DNA of 33,961 nucleotides from the NCBI GenBank assembly GCA_016934675.1, contig JAFGSJ010000151.1, positions 1-33,961 of the forward strand, given 5' to 3'. Below are positions 8,395-15,099 of this stretch, piece by piece. The notes under the pieces were generated by a model. The model had not been told where the DNA came from. It made no database searches and saw only the letters and a program-made list of their open reading frames with translations. Position numbers and translations under genes: made by a program. Source of the stretch: a bacterium. GTDB lineage: Bacteria > CSSED10-310 > JAFGSJ01. Every line of letters starts with the position of its first letter. Within the stretch, counting starts at the first letter, position 1.

Positions 8395-8675
8395 TATTGG
8401 CCCGATAATAACGCCGCATCGAGTACACCGATGACGACCGTCCTAACCGGTGCATCAGGATTATCAAGAATCTGCCGGGCTGAACCACCCTCATCGATGA
8501 TCAGAACGATATCGCCGATACCCGCACCAAAATGCTTGTCCAAAACCAGTAACGGTTTTCCGGTTTTCTTGTCCTGAACCGGATCATAGCTTTGTGCAAG
8601 CAACATCTTCGAACCGACCAGGCCGGGATGCTTTCGTGTCGCCCAGACTGTTCCGACTACCTTGGCAATATACAT
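8379..8675 (-). CDS. EutN/CcmL-type bacterial microcompartment vertex protein (third of three)
   Basis: A 98-residue protein of the EutN/CcmL (BMV) pentamer family, which caps the vertices of polyhedral protein shells. The family pattern is clear: MYIAKVVGTVWATRKHPGL opening, GSKMLLAQ, then GAGIGDIVLIIDEGGSARQI and a VVIGVLDAA closing strand. It differs from its two neighbours at the central loop, where LLVLDKHFGAG replaces VAIDxVGAG. AGAAAGG six bases upstream supports the ATG at 8675. A 91-base gap separates it from the second vertex gene, and its 3' end overlaps the convergent DHS-like gene by 16 bases. It is probably co-transcribed with the other two vertex genes from the promoter at 9385-9413. 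Confidence 0.9.
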   Translation of the reverse strand: MYIAKVVGTVWATRKHPGLVGSKMLLAQSYDPVQDKKTGKPLLVLDKHFGAGIGDIVLIIDEGGSARQILDNPDAPVRTVVIGVLDAALLSGQYYTFL

Positions 8676-8766
8676 ACCGGCCCTTTCTCCAGGTGAAATG
8701 ATTCAGCTCACAACTCTCTGCTTTATCGCTTCAGACATGAGTAACTCTTTCCCATACCGTGCTCGT

Positions 8767-9039
8767 CTATGAGCCTTCGGGCATTTCAACATCATCGATT
8801 ATGCCCAAAATGGCTGCATCCACAGGGGGCACCGCCGCCGCAGCGACCGCAGCTTCACGGGCAGAAACGTAGAAAACGAACTCGCCGGCTCCGGCCCCAA
8901 CCGTATCAATGGCGACCAGAGGATCACCATCCGCCGTTCCGAACCAATCCGTCGGTTGGACCAGCAGCATCTTTGACCCAATCAACGTCTTGTATTTCTG
9001 ACTGGCAACGACGCGACCAATGACCTTACCGGGATTCAT
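8767..9039 (-). CDS. EutN/CcmL-type bacterial microcompartment vertex protein (second of three)
   Basis: A 90-residue EutN/CcmL family protein, complete and of normal length. Family motifs are GKVIGRVVASQKY, GSKMLLVQP, LVAIDTVGAGAGEFVFYVS and AILGIIDDVE. An alanine-rich loop (AREAAVAAAAVPP) replaces the usual GSSAR segment, so the region that normally contributes to the pentamer pore face is altered. Its ATG overlaps the stop of the first vertex gene (ATGA at 9036-9039) and has only a weak ribosome binding site, implying translational coupling. Members assemble as pentamers at shell vertices; mixed assembly with the neighbours is possible but unproven. Confidence 0.9.
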   Translation of the reverse strand: MNPGKVIGRVVASQKYKTLIGSKMLLVQPTDWFGTADGDPLVAIDTVGAGAGEFVFYVSAREAAVAAAAVPPVDAAILGIIDDVEMPEGS

Positions 9040-9341
9040 TGACCGGACTCTTTGGTTTTATCAAAGATATAGTTACCGTGGAGCTCAACCGTATCCACAA
9101 TAGCCATCAGCACGCAATCGCAGGGCGTTCCCTCGGTCAGTTCCGTCTGACGGGCGGAGGAGCCCGAGGTATACAAGACCAGCTCACCCTCGCCGGCACC
9201 GACGGCATCGATCGCGACCAAAGGGTCTCCGCTGGCCTTGAATTTAATGTTTACGGGCTGAATGACCAGCAATTTGCGGCCCGATACCTTTTCATCCTTC
9301 CTCGTTGCCACACAGTTACCTATGACATATGCAAATTTCAT
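9036..9341 (-). CDS. EutN/CcmL-type bacterial microcompartment vertex protein (first of three)
   Basis: A 101-residue EutN/CcmL family protein and the promoter-proximal member of the three-gene set. It has the most canonical sequence: MKFAYVIGNCVATRK, GRKLLVIQP, LVAIDAVGAGEGELVLYTSGSSAR and VLMAIVDTVEL. The GSSAR loop and VGAGxGE turn match vertex proteins of ethanolamine and related shells. The C-terminus has a short charged tail after the fold (about residues 92-101). A good promoter lies about 40 bases upstream. No hexameric (BMC-H) or trimeric (BMC-T) shell gene and no signature cargo enzyme occurs within the window, so shell formation would need partners encoded elsewhere. Confidence 0.92.
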   Translation of the reverse strand: MKFAYVIGNCVATRKDEKVSGRKLLVIQPVNIKFKASGDPLVAIDAVGAGEGELVLYTSGSSARQTELTEGTPCDCVLMAIVDTVELHGNYIFDKTKESGQ

Positions 9342-9384
9342 GGAACAATACCCCCGGAAATGGAGATTTGAATCGTTTTCCCCC

Positions 9385-9413
9385 CTTATAGCATGTTTTC
9401 ATCGATAAACCAA
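9385..9413 (-). promoter_or_regulatory. Promoter for the three vertex-protein genes
   Basis: On the minus strand TTGGTT (9408-9413) and TATAAG (9385-9390) are spaced by exactly 17 bases. TGC directly before the -10 makes it an extended -10 element. Transcription would start near 9378, giving a leader of about 37 bases with a GGGGG ribosome-binding stretch. Confidence 0.6.
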
Positions 9414-9561
9414 GCCCGATGCGGGATATTCACAATCCTTTTTTGCTCAGGCTGGATCAGACGGCTTGATCTTCTGACATTTCCCTGGTAATAGTCTTCT
9501 ATTCGCAGCTTGTGAGTAGCAATATCAATCCAGGAGGAAGGAGCTTAATTCTCAAGTAGTC

Positions 9562-9600
9562 ATGAAGAGAAAAATCGAGAATGATTCTTTTCCAACATGA
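9562..9600 (+). other. Possible 12-codon upstream reading frame
   Basis: An ATG at 9562 opens 12 codons whose TGA (9598-9600) overlaps an ATG at 9597 that is in frame with the following gene. An AGGAGGAAGGAG stretch lies about 20 bases upstream, farther than ideal. It could be a coupling leader, or chance. Confidence 0.2.
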
Positions 9601-9614
9601 GAAAGAAGGTCAGT

Positions 9615-10028
9615 ATGTCCCTATCATTAAGACTGTTTGTCGTGCTGATCTGTATCCTCTCGCTGTGTGCCGGTTTCGTATTGGCACCGCAGACATCGGT
9701 GATGTACGACACCTTGGTCGTTATCGGTGTTGATTATGGATTCGAGCAGGGGGATTATATTCTCTCGCGGCAGAAAATGAAAATATGTCGGATGTTTTCA
9801 GGAGAGGGACTGAGTTTTATCCAGGAACCGGACGGGACCGTCCATCTGTTTACGCCCAAGACTGCCGCTCGGACAGCCGCACAGATCGCGAAAAACCAAT
9901 CGAGTCGACTCTATTTCGTGAAAACACTGCTCCGGCAATCGCACAATTATGCTCACAAATACCTTAAACAAGCGTATACCTGGGGAAAAAGCAAAATTTT
10001 TGGTTTTGAACCAAAGAATGGTGACTGA
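9615..10028 (+). CDS. Small exported or membrane-anchored protein of unknown function
   Basis: A protein of 137 residues from the ATG at 9615, or 143 if the ATG at 9597 is used. The 9615 start is preferred because GAAGGT lies five bases before it, whereas 9597 has no ribosome binding site. Residues 4-24 form a hydrophobic signal or anchor (LRLFVVLICILSLCAGFVLA) with possible cleavage after LA. The mature part has no Cys pair, metal motif or repeat that I recognise. It has a basic, helix-prone C-terminal half with a YFVKTLLRQSHNYAHKYLKQ stretch. It is divergent from the vertex-protein operon and faces the thioredoxin-like lipoprotein across a terminator. I do not recognise the family. Confidence 0.6.
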   Translation: MSLSLRLFVVLICILSLCAGFVLAPQTSVMYDTLVVIGVDYGFEQGDYILSRQKMKICRMFSGEGLSFIQEPDGTVHLFTPKTAARTAAQIAKNQSSRLYFVKTLLRQSHNYAHKYLKQAYTWGKSKIFGFEPKNGD

Positions 10029-10088
10029 TGTTCGCGGATGAGGATGAACACGTAACGAACGATAAGAAACAGTGATGATGACAAAAGA

Positions 10089-10128
10089 AAAGGACCTGCC
10101 CGGGTTTCACGACCCGAACAGGTCCTTT
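10089..10128. terminator. Bidirectional rho-independent terminator
   Basis: AAAGGACCTG (10089-10098) pairs perfectly with CAGGTCCTTT (10119-10128). A 2x2 internal mismatch is followed by an inner CGGGT/ACCCG stem and a 6-base loop. Leftward RNA runs into TTTTCTTTTG, a good U tract, so it best serves the leftward thioredoxin-like gene. Rightward RNA has a weaker TTT...GTTTTT tract for the small exported protein gene. Confidence 0.85.
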
Positions 10129-10176
10129 GGTCGTTTTTGGAGCATTTTCGTTTCGATTCGAAACGAATGAGGTCTT

Positions 10177-10776
10177 TTACAATAGTGACTCGATCATACT
10201 CTTGATGGCAGATTCGTTATAACCGACGTCTTTGTAACGGATGACCATGTTCCGGTCCATGACCAGGTTGAGCGGAATATAACCTTCGGTGTTAAAAAGG
10301 TTCCAAACCTGGCGATTGTTATCATACAATACTGGGAAGGTAAGTCCGTATTTATCTGCCCAGGTTGCACAATCAGCGGCATTTGCCGGATTGCCCTGTA
10401 AATCCTCGAACAGGACAGACAGAATCATCAAACCCTGGTCTTTATACTGCTGATAGAGAGCTTCTGCTTTCGAGGCTTCTGTCTTACAGGGGCCGCACCA
10501 CATCGCGGAAATATCGAGTAATATGACTTTACCCCAGTAGGACCATAATTCATGAGGAGTTTCGTTTCGATCGTTGAGCGTAAAATTATAAGCCAAGTCT
10601 CCAACATCTTTGCCCTCGGGCGGATTTGTGGGAGTCGGTGTCTCGGTATTGACTGTCGGGGTCGGTGTCGGTGTCGGATCGTCATCGTCATCGTCACACG
10701 ACATGGAGAATAGTGATAATGACCAGACCAGAGTCAGAGCAAGCACGGTGCATCCTAAAAACTTTAAATACTTCAT
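10177..10776 (-). CDS. TlpA/ResA-like thioredoxin-fold lipoprotein
   Basis: A 199-residue exported thiol-disulfide protein. It has a lipoprotein signal ending FSMSC (lipid Cys27), then six consecutive Asp residues and a Pro/Thr-rich linker (34-53). An AhpC/TlpA-type thioredoxin domain follows (about 56-199). The active site is WCGPC (residues 93-97) and the cis-proline is in YIPLN (P168). Such proteins reduce disulfides in cytochrome c maturation or other periplasmic clients. Asp directly after the lipid Cys is, in enteric bacteria, a signal to stay in the inner membrane, which fits a TlpA role; whether that rule holds here is unknown. GGAAGGGGG precedes the ATG. A terminator follows at 10089-10128, so the gene is probably monocistronic. 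Confidence 0.9.
   Translation of the reverse strand: MKYLKFLGCTVLALTLVWSLSLFSMSCDDDDDDPTPTPTPTVNTETPTPTNPPEGKDVGDLAYNFTLNDRNETPHELWSYWGKVILLDISAMWCGPCKTEASKAEALYQQYKDQGLMILSVLFEDLQGNPANAADCATWADKYGLTFPVLYDNNRQVWNLFNTEGYIPLNLVMDRNMVIRYKDVGYNESAIKSMIESLL
10655..10692. repeat. Short tandem hexamer tracts inside the thioredoxin lipoprotein gene
   Basis: GTCGGG/GTCGGT units (10655-10678) and GTCATC units (10681-10692) lie next to each other and encode the Thr-Pro linker and the Asp run. In-frame hexamers would lengthen or shorten the linker without frameshift. Confidence 0.6.
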
Positions 10777-11129
10777 AAAGCCCCCTTCCTTTCAAAGTAC
10801 ACATTCCCGAAAATGTTCTTTTACAAAAGACAAGTACTTCACTTCCAATGTCCAACGTTATAGAACATCTGCCTGACAAAGTAAAGAATAGTAAAATGCT
10901 GAGGATATTTTCCTGGATTTTCTCAAAAACACTGTATCCGGGCAGATTTACTATTTGTATCTAAAGACAGTAATGATCAGACATAGGTCCGGGATTTCGT
11001 CATTTTTTTCCTGCTGTATCCATGAGCTGGGTCCAATATATCCGTTAAATGATAAAATATTGTTATTTTTGAAGAGGTACTATAAGATACGAACATATGG
11101 TTCAGGTTTTGACACAAGGGAGAAGCAGG
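10777..11129. other. AT-rich intergenic region between divergent genes
   Basis: About 350 bases between the leftward thioredoxin-like gene and rightward mtnA. A minus-strand promoter candidate lies at 10857-10885. On the plus side the AT-rich stretch 11041-11085 contains TATAAG (about 11081-11086) below TTGTTA at a short 15-base spacing, a weak candidate for mtnA. I see no riboswitch-like fold, RNA gene or conserved small ORF; specifically, no SAM-type riboswitch core was recognised upstream of mtnA. Confidence 0.45.
10857..10885 (-). promoter_or_regulatory. Candidate promoter for the thioredoxin-like lipoprotein gene
   Basis: TTTACT (10880-10885) and TATAAC (10857-10862) on the minus strand, 17 bases apart. 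The -10 is good and the -35 weak; the start codon is about 80 bases downstream. Confidence 0.35.
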
Positions 11130-12176
11130 ATGGTTGAGACAGTGTTATGGGAAAACGGGGCGGTATTACTTCTTGATCAGCGGCAGTTACCCATTCGAAA
11201 GACCTATGTGACCTGTCGGAATTCGTCAGAAGTCGCAGAAGCGATCTATAATTTGACGGTCCGGGGCGCGCCGTTGATAGGTGTGACAGCGGCAATGGGC
11301 TATGCCCTTGGTGCTTCAAGGCTTGAGACAACATCACGTCATGAATTCAGACAACAGGTTGATCAGATCAAGCAAGAGTTGGCTGCGACTCGTCCGACCG
11401 CGAAGAACCTTTTCTGGGCCCTTGAGCGGATGGAAGCTGTGCTCGAGGCACACCCATCGGCATCTGTCGAGGAGCTGAAAAAGCTGCTTGTCACAGAAGC
11501 ACATCAGATCAAGAAAGAAGATCAGGACCGGAATCGCAAGATCGGCGAGCACGGTGCTTCGCTTTTTGAGACAGGTGATCGTGTTCTGACCCACTGTAAT
11601 GCGGGGGCCCTGGCCACATCCGGACCCTATGGCACTGCATTGAGTCCGATACGGATTGCTCTCGAACAAGGCAAAAAGATAGCATTGTTCGCAGATGAGA
11701 CCCGGCCCGTATTGCAGGGGGCCCGTCTGACGGCCTGGGAATGCATTCAGGATCGGATACCGGTGACGGTCTTGACGGACAATGCAGCGGGTTATTTGAT
11801 GTCCAGGGGCATGATCGACAAGGTGATCGTCGGTGCCGACCGTATAGCCGCAAACGGAGATGTGGCCAATAAGATCGGGACTTATTCCGTCGCGGTCTTG
11901 GCCCAGTATCACCATATTCCATTCTATGTAGCCGCACCACTCTCAACATTCGATTTCACGATCAGCACCGGCGCCGATATCCCGATCGAGCAGCGTGATC
12001 CACTCGAAGTCAAAATGCTCAACGGGACTTACATAACGCCGAGCGAGGTGGAAGTTTCTAATTTTGCATTCGATGTGACTCCGGCGGGATTGATCAGTGC
12101 CATCATATCGGAGTATGGTATCGCCCGCCCGCCATCTGTTGATACTCTTAAATCATGGGCCCAATATCAGAAATAG
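11130..12176 (+). CDS. mtnA: S-methyl-5-thioribose-1-phosphate isomerase
   Basis: A 348-residue eIF2B-alpha-like isomerase that converts 5-methylthioribose-1-phosphate to 5-methylthioribulose-1-phosphate in methionine salvage (cytoplasm). Diagnostic residues are present: RGAP at 45-48, C156 in THCNAGALAT and D237 in VGADRIAANGD, the catalytic Cys/Asp pair of the family. Substrate-loop and C-terminal motifs (NKIGTY, PSTFDF-like PLSTFDF) are also intact. The ATG at 11130 is preferred over one 33 bases upstream. GGGAGA/CAGG precedes it, and MVETVLWENGAVLLLDQ then matches the usual N-terminus. It is followed after 12 bases by a lipoprotein gene with a strong ribosome binding site, an unusual operon partner. 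No other salvage gene (mtnK, mtnP, mtnB) is in the window. Confidence 0.95.
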   Translation: MVETVLWENGAVLLLDQRQLPIRKTYVTCRNSSEVAEAIYNLTVRGAPLIGVTAAMGYALGASRLETTSRHEFRQQVDQIKQELAATRPTAKNLFWALERMEAVLEAHPSASVEELKKLLVTEAHQIKKEDQDRNRKIGEHGASLFETGDRVLTHCNAGALATSGPYGTALSPIRIALEQGKKIALFADETRPVLQGARLTAWECIQDRIPVTVLTDNAAGYLMSRGMIDKVIVGADRIAANGDVANKIGTYSVAVLAQYHHIPFYVAAPLSTFDFTISTGADIPIEQRDPLEVKMLNGTYITPSEVEVSNFAFDVTPAGLISAIISEYGIARPPSVDTLKSWAQYQK

Positions 12177-12188
12177 GAGGATTGAATA

Positions 12189-13268
12189 ATGCCGCAACGA
12201 AACTCGATTGGATTTCGATGGATCAGTATGGTAACACTCACATGTTTTATTGTTCTGATGGCTCAGGGCTGTGTGTCGATCAAGGTGAAAGAACAGCCTC
12301 TGACCGGTGTTAAGGAAAAGCCTTCCATTTCATTGAAAGTATATCTCAAAAAGCCTGACAAAGGCCAGGAGGATTATGTTTTTTCAGGTGTGAGCAGCAC
12401 TTTATCCGTTCAGGACGAGAAGGGCGAATTTGTTGAGATCGCCCATTCGGAAAAAGGGAGCTGGATCTTAAAGAATGCGCCGGCCGGGACATATCGGATC
12501 ACGTTGGGAGATACGATTACGGTTAACGGAAAGAGCGAGAGTCTCAAGGGCGACCGTTCCGAGACCTTTACCCTGCCCAGCGACCAACGGGCTGAACTCA
12601 CTGTCCAATTGAAGAGGACCCCGGTCGGATTTATCGTCGTTATTTCGGTTGTCGTAGTCGCCTTGATTATCTGGTTGATTGCACGAAATGCCGATAATTT
12701 GCCCGATGTCTCGAGGCTTTTCATTCCTCCCCTGCCGAAACCGGGAAGCAATATCCCACTTCCCCGAGCCGTGCCGCTTGGGCATATTGGGCTTCCTGTC
12801 CCCTCAGGTGTGTACATTGGACCGCAACCACTTTTTTATGATGGGGGCTATTACATTGCCTCGGATGAGAGGAGCGGTGAGGGTGTTGACGAGAAAGAGT
12901 TACCACCCGAGGCCGTCAGTTTTTACCCCCAGATGAACGAGACAAATGTTCCCCGGGATACCACCATATGGGTGTTCTTTTCCAGCGAGATGGATGAGTC
13001 GTCCCTGATCGATGAACGCGTACTCCGGGTCATTGGGACCAGTTCCGATATCATCAAGGGCAGCGTACGCTATGATGCCCAGAACAAAAAACTCGAATTT
13101 ATCCCTGAAGCTCACTTTCAGCCCAGCGAGACGGTAACGGTCACGCTCATGGGCAAATTAGTCCGAAATGTGTATGGTTCAGTGTTAGCTGCAGACTATG
13201 AATGGAGTTTCAGTGTCAGCCCGGACAATCCGTCCGGACTCAATGTGGAACGAGTGGAACGGAGATGA
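12189..13268 (+). CDS. Ig-like (Big_5/SbsA type) domain lipoprotein with internal membrane segment
   Basis: A 359-residue envelope protein. Residues 1-28 are a lipoprotein-type signal (MAQGC, Cys28). Residues 45-142 form a beta-rich domain with an APAGTYRITLG turn, typical of carboxypeptidase-regulatory-like sandwich folds. Residues 145-166 are a strong hydrophobic helix (VGFIVVISVVVVALIIWLIA). Residues 175-235 form a proline-rich linker. Residues 239-345 are a clear SbsA Ig-like/Big_5 domain (SFYPQMNETNVPRDTTIWVFFSSEMD ... AADYEWSFSV), with the final strand near 337-345. A lipid anchor plus an internal helix is odd and leaves topology uncertain. GGAGG nine bases upstream supports the ATG. 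It follows mtnA by 12 bases, so they are likely one transcript. The function is unknown. Confidence 0.78.
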   Translation: MPQRNSIGFRWISMVTLTCFIVLMAQGCVSIKVKEQPLTGVKEKPSISLKVYLKKPDKGQEDYVFSGVSSTLSVQDEKGEFVEIAHSEKGSWILKNAPAGTYRITLGDTITVNGKSESLKGDRSETFTLPSDQRAELTVQLKRTPVGFIVVISVVVVALIIWLIARNADNLPDVSRLFIPPLPKPGSNIPLPRAVPLGHIGLPVPSGVYIGPQPLFYDGGYYIASDERSGEGVDEKELPPEAVSFYPQMNETNVPRDTTIWVFFSSEMDESSLIDERVLRVIGTSSDIIKGSVRYDAQNKKLEFIPEAHFQPSETVTVTLMGKLVRNVYGSVLAADYEWSFSVSPDNPSGLNVERVERR

Positions 13269-13298
13269 AGGGGGCCCGTTCAAAATTCGAGTGATACA

Positions 13299-13326
13299 TT
13301 GTAATCCTGAAGTGTCGTTCTATACT
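13299..13326 (+). promoter_or_regulatory. Promoter for the DUF3108 gene
   Basis: TTGTAA (13299-13304) and TATACT (13321-13326) are 16 bases apart. The start codon is 31 bases after the -10, giving a leader of about 25 bases. A palindrome overlaps the -10. Confidence 0.6.
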
Positions 13327-13336
13327 ACGATAGTAT
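13322..13336. promoter_or_regulatory. Perfect inverted repeat over the -10 and start point (candidate operator)
   Basis: ATACTA and TAGTAT are perfect inverted arms separated by CGA. The left arm overlaps the -10 TATACT and the right arm covers the expected transcription start. A bound protein would block RNA polymerase. The regulator is unknown; no regulator gene adjoins. Confidence 0.35.
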
Positions 13337-13356
13337 GACGGTGTGAACATTCTCAA

Positions 13357-14214
13357 ATGGTGAGGTTTGAATTGCACAGATGGTCATGGTTGAGTTACGA
13401 TGGGATCAGTCTTGTTCTGGCTTTATCAGTCATCGCCGGCGTGGTACTGGCTTATGGGGCGGATAACTCTGACTCCAGACAATCACCGCTCAAGTCGGTG
13501 GGCAGTGCGTTTCAACCCGGTGAAATACTTGAATATGAGGTTTCCTGGTTAGGAATTACTGCCGGCAAAAGTTATATGACTGTGGACTCGCCCGAAATGT
13601 TGCGAGACAGGTTGGTCTGGCCACTCCGATCGGGCGCTGAAACGAGTGGTTTGGTCAAAAAACTGTATCGGATCGACAATAAAACTGTCAGTTATCTGGA
13701 TCCGGCTTTTTGTTATCCACTTCGGTTTGAAGTCGATCAATTTTCCGGTGGCCGGGATGAGCGCGTCGCCGTAAATTTTTACCAGGATGAACATAAAGTC
13801 GAGTGGTCACGTTCCTATAACAATAAGGACAGCGAGGGGACACGGGATATAAAACCCGGTGTTCAGGACAGCCTTTCGACCATCTATTTCCTGAGGAACC
13901 ATCAGCTCGTGATCGGTCAATCGATCAAGATTCCTTTATTCGAGAGCAGAAAGAAGTGGTTGTTGCAAGCTGATGTAATAAAGATGGAGACCTTGACTGT
14001 TCCGGCCGGGAAGTTTACCACTTTGAAAATCAAGCCGATCATGCTGCCCGAATCCGAGGGAGAGCCCAAGGGGAGTATGGTCCTGTGGTTATCAGATGAT
14101 GAACATCATGTCCCTGTTCAGATCAATTCTGAAGTTGCCGTGGGTTCGATTGTCATGAAACTGGCCAAGTATGATTATGGTCTACAACAGGACGAAAAAG
14201 CGGCGACAGAATAG
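13357..14214 (+). CDS. DUF3108 family exported protein
   Basis: A 285-residue protein with an N-terminal hydrophobic segment (about 18-34) that acts as a signal or anchor. The DUF3108 pattern follows: FQPGEILEYEVSWLGITAGKSYM (52-74), the diagnostic 'G-E-x-L-x-Y-x-V-x-W-x-G-I-x-A-G' opening. A long beta-rich domain then contains DSLSTIYFLRN and TVPAGKFTTLKIKP and closes WLSDDEHHVPVQI. The family is a periplasmic or outer-membrane-associated beta fold of unknown biochemical role, often found in Gram-negative envelopes. It has its own promoter and palindrome just upstream, and the Shine-Dalgarno is weak. It is followed by a convergent YdcF gene with 76 bases between. Confidence 0.85.
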   Translation: MVRFELHRWSWLSYDGISLVLALSVIAGVVLAYGADNSDSRQSPLKSVGSAFQPGEILEYEVSWLGITAGKSYMTVDSPEMLRDRLVWPLRSGAETSGLVKKLYRIDNKTVSYLDPAFCYPLRFEVDQFSGGRDERVAVNFYQDEHKVEWSRSYNNKDSEGTRDIKPGVQDSLSTIYFLRNHQLVIGQSIKIPLFESRKKWLLQADVIKMETLTVPAGKFTTLKIKPIMLPESEGEPKGSMVLWLSDDEHHVPVQINSEVAVGSIVMKLAKYDYGLQQDEKAATE

Positions 14215-14290
14215 TGCCCAGATACGGCTTCTTTTGTAGTCTCCATACCCGGAGAGGCATGGTTAATCACTCGAGACCGGACTCGCAGCA

Positions 14291-15061
14291 TTAAATCTGT
14301 CCTCGAAGTTTGGCCCAGGCCAGGCCGAGATACTCGTATATGGCCCGTTGTGATTTCACCAGACCCGTTCCATCGGGGAAAAACAGGATCGGGCTGAACC
14401 GAGTCCTTTTCTTGACCAAGTGTTCGATCGGGTCCGGGATAGGAGACATGCCCTGTCCTTCAAAGAGTGAGACCGAGCGGGGCATGTGTGACGCAGATGT
14501 GATCAGGATGAATCGGTCCTGTTTGACCATTGAATGGATGTATTGGGCTTCATCTTTGGTATCGTATGACTCTGTTTCCAGGACCAGGTCCTGATCTGAT
14601 ACCCCAATGGAACGGGCTATGTCCGCGAGAAGTTGAGCATGAGGTACTGGATCCCAGAAACCGCCTCCCGATAGAATTATCTTGCTTTCCGGGTAGAGCA
14701 TGTGGAGCCTGACAGCCTCGATCAATCGAGCTAACGATGATTGTGAGACCTGACTCAGCTTAGGCAGATTCGGGTCTGAGGAATGGCCCCCACCCAAAAC
14801 AACGATCCATTTGATTCCGTGAAGCTGCTCCATGTCATCCAGAGGAGCATGAAAATATTCGAGTGGACGGAGCAGGATATCGGCGGTGGGATTGTAACCC
14901 AAGAGAAAGAGCAGAATTGTCCCGGAGGTGACGAGTACTTTTCCGAGCACCTGTTTTCGACTGAACCAGAGCAGGACAAGCCCGATCCCGATTATTCCGA
15001 TGCAGAGCGGTAGCGGGAAAAAGAAGGGCGACACGAATTTCTTGAATAAGAAGAGAAACAT
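14291..15061 (-). CDS. YdcF/ElyC/SanA-like (DUF218) membrane protein
   Basis: A 256-residue protein with two N-terminal membrane helices (about 1-55) and a DUF218 domain. The domain carries IVVLGGGHSSD, KIILSGGG, ETESYDTKDEAQ and LITSASHMPRS, the hallmarks of the YdcF/ElyC group. ElyC of E. coli is linked to envelope polysaccharide and lipid-carrier metabolism; the specific reaction is uncertain. The ATG at 15061 (MFLFLFKKF) with GGGGG upstream is chosen rather than a TTG 18 bases earlier. It is the last gene of the leftward operon, 38 bases after the GDP-fucose synthase gene. An envelope polysaccharide role would fit that neighbour. Confidence 0.88.
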   Translation of the reverse strand: MFLFLFKKFVSPFFFPLPLCIGIIGIGLVLLWFSRKQVLGKVLVTSGTILLFLLGYNPTADILLRPLEYFHAPLDDMEQLHGIKWIVVLGGGHSSDPNLPKLSQVSQSSLARLIEAVRLHMLYPESKIILSGGGFWDPVPHAQLLADIARSIGVSDQDLVLETESYDTKDEAQYIHSMVKQDRFILITSASHMPRSVSLFEGQGMSPIPDPIEHLVKKRTRFSPILFFPDGTGLVKSQRAIYEYLGLAWAKLRGQI

Positions 15062-15099
15062 ATGATCTAACCCCCACAAAAAATGGTAAAGAACGAATA

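Noticed and set aside
8379..9341. A complete bacterial microcompartment operon
   Set aside because: Only vertex-type genes are present; no hexamer, trimer or cargo gene lies within the window.
14215..14290. Small TCTCC/GGAGA hairpin between DUF3108 and YdcF genes as a terminator
   Set aside because: The stem is only five bases and no U run follows on either strand.
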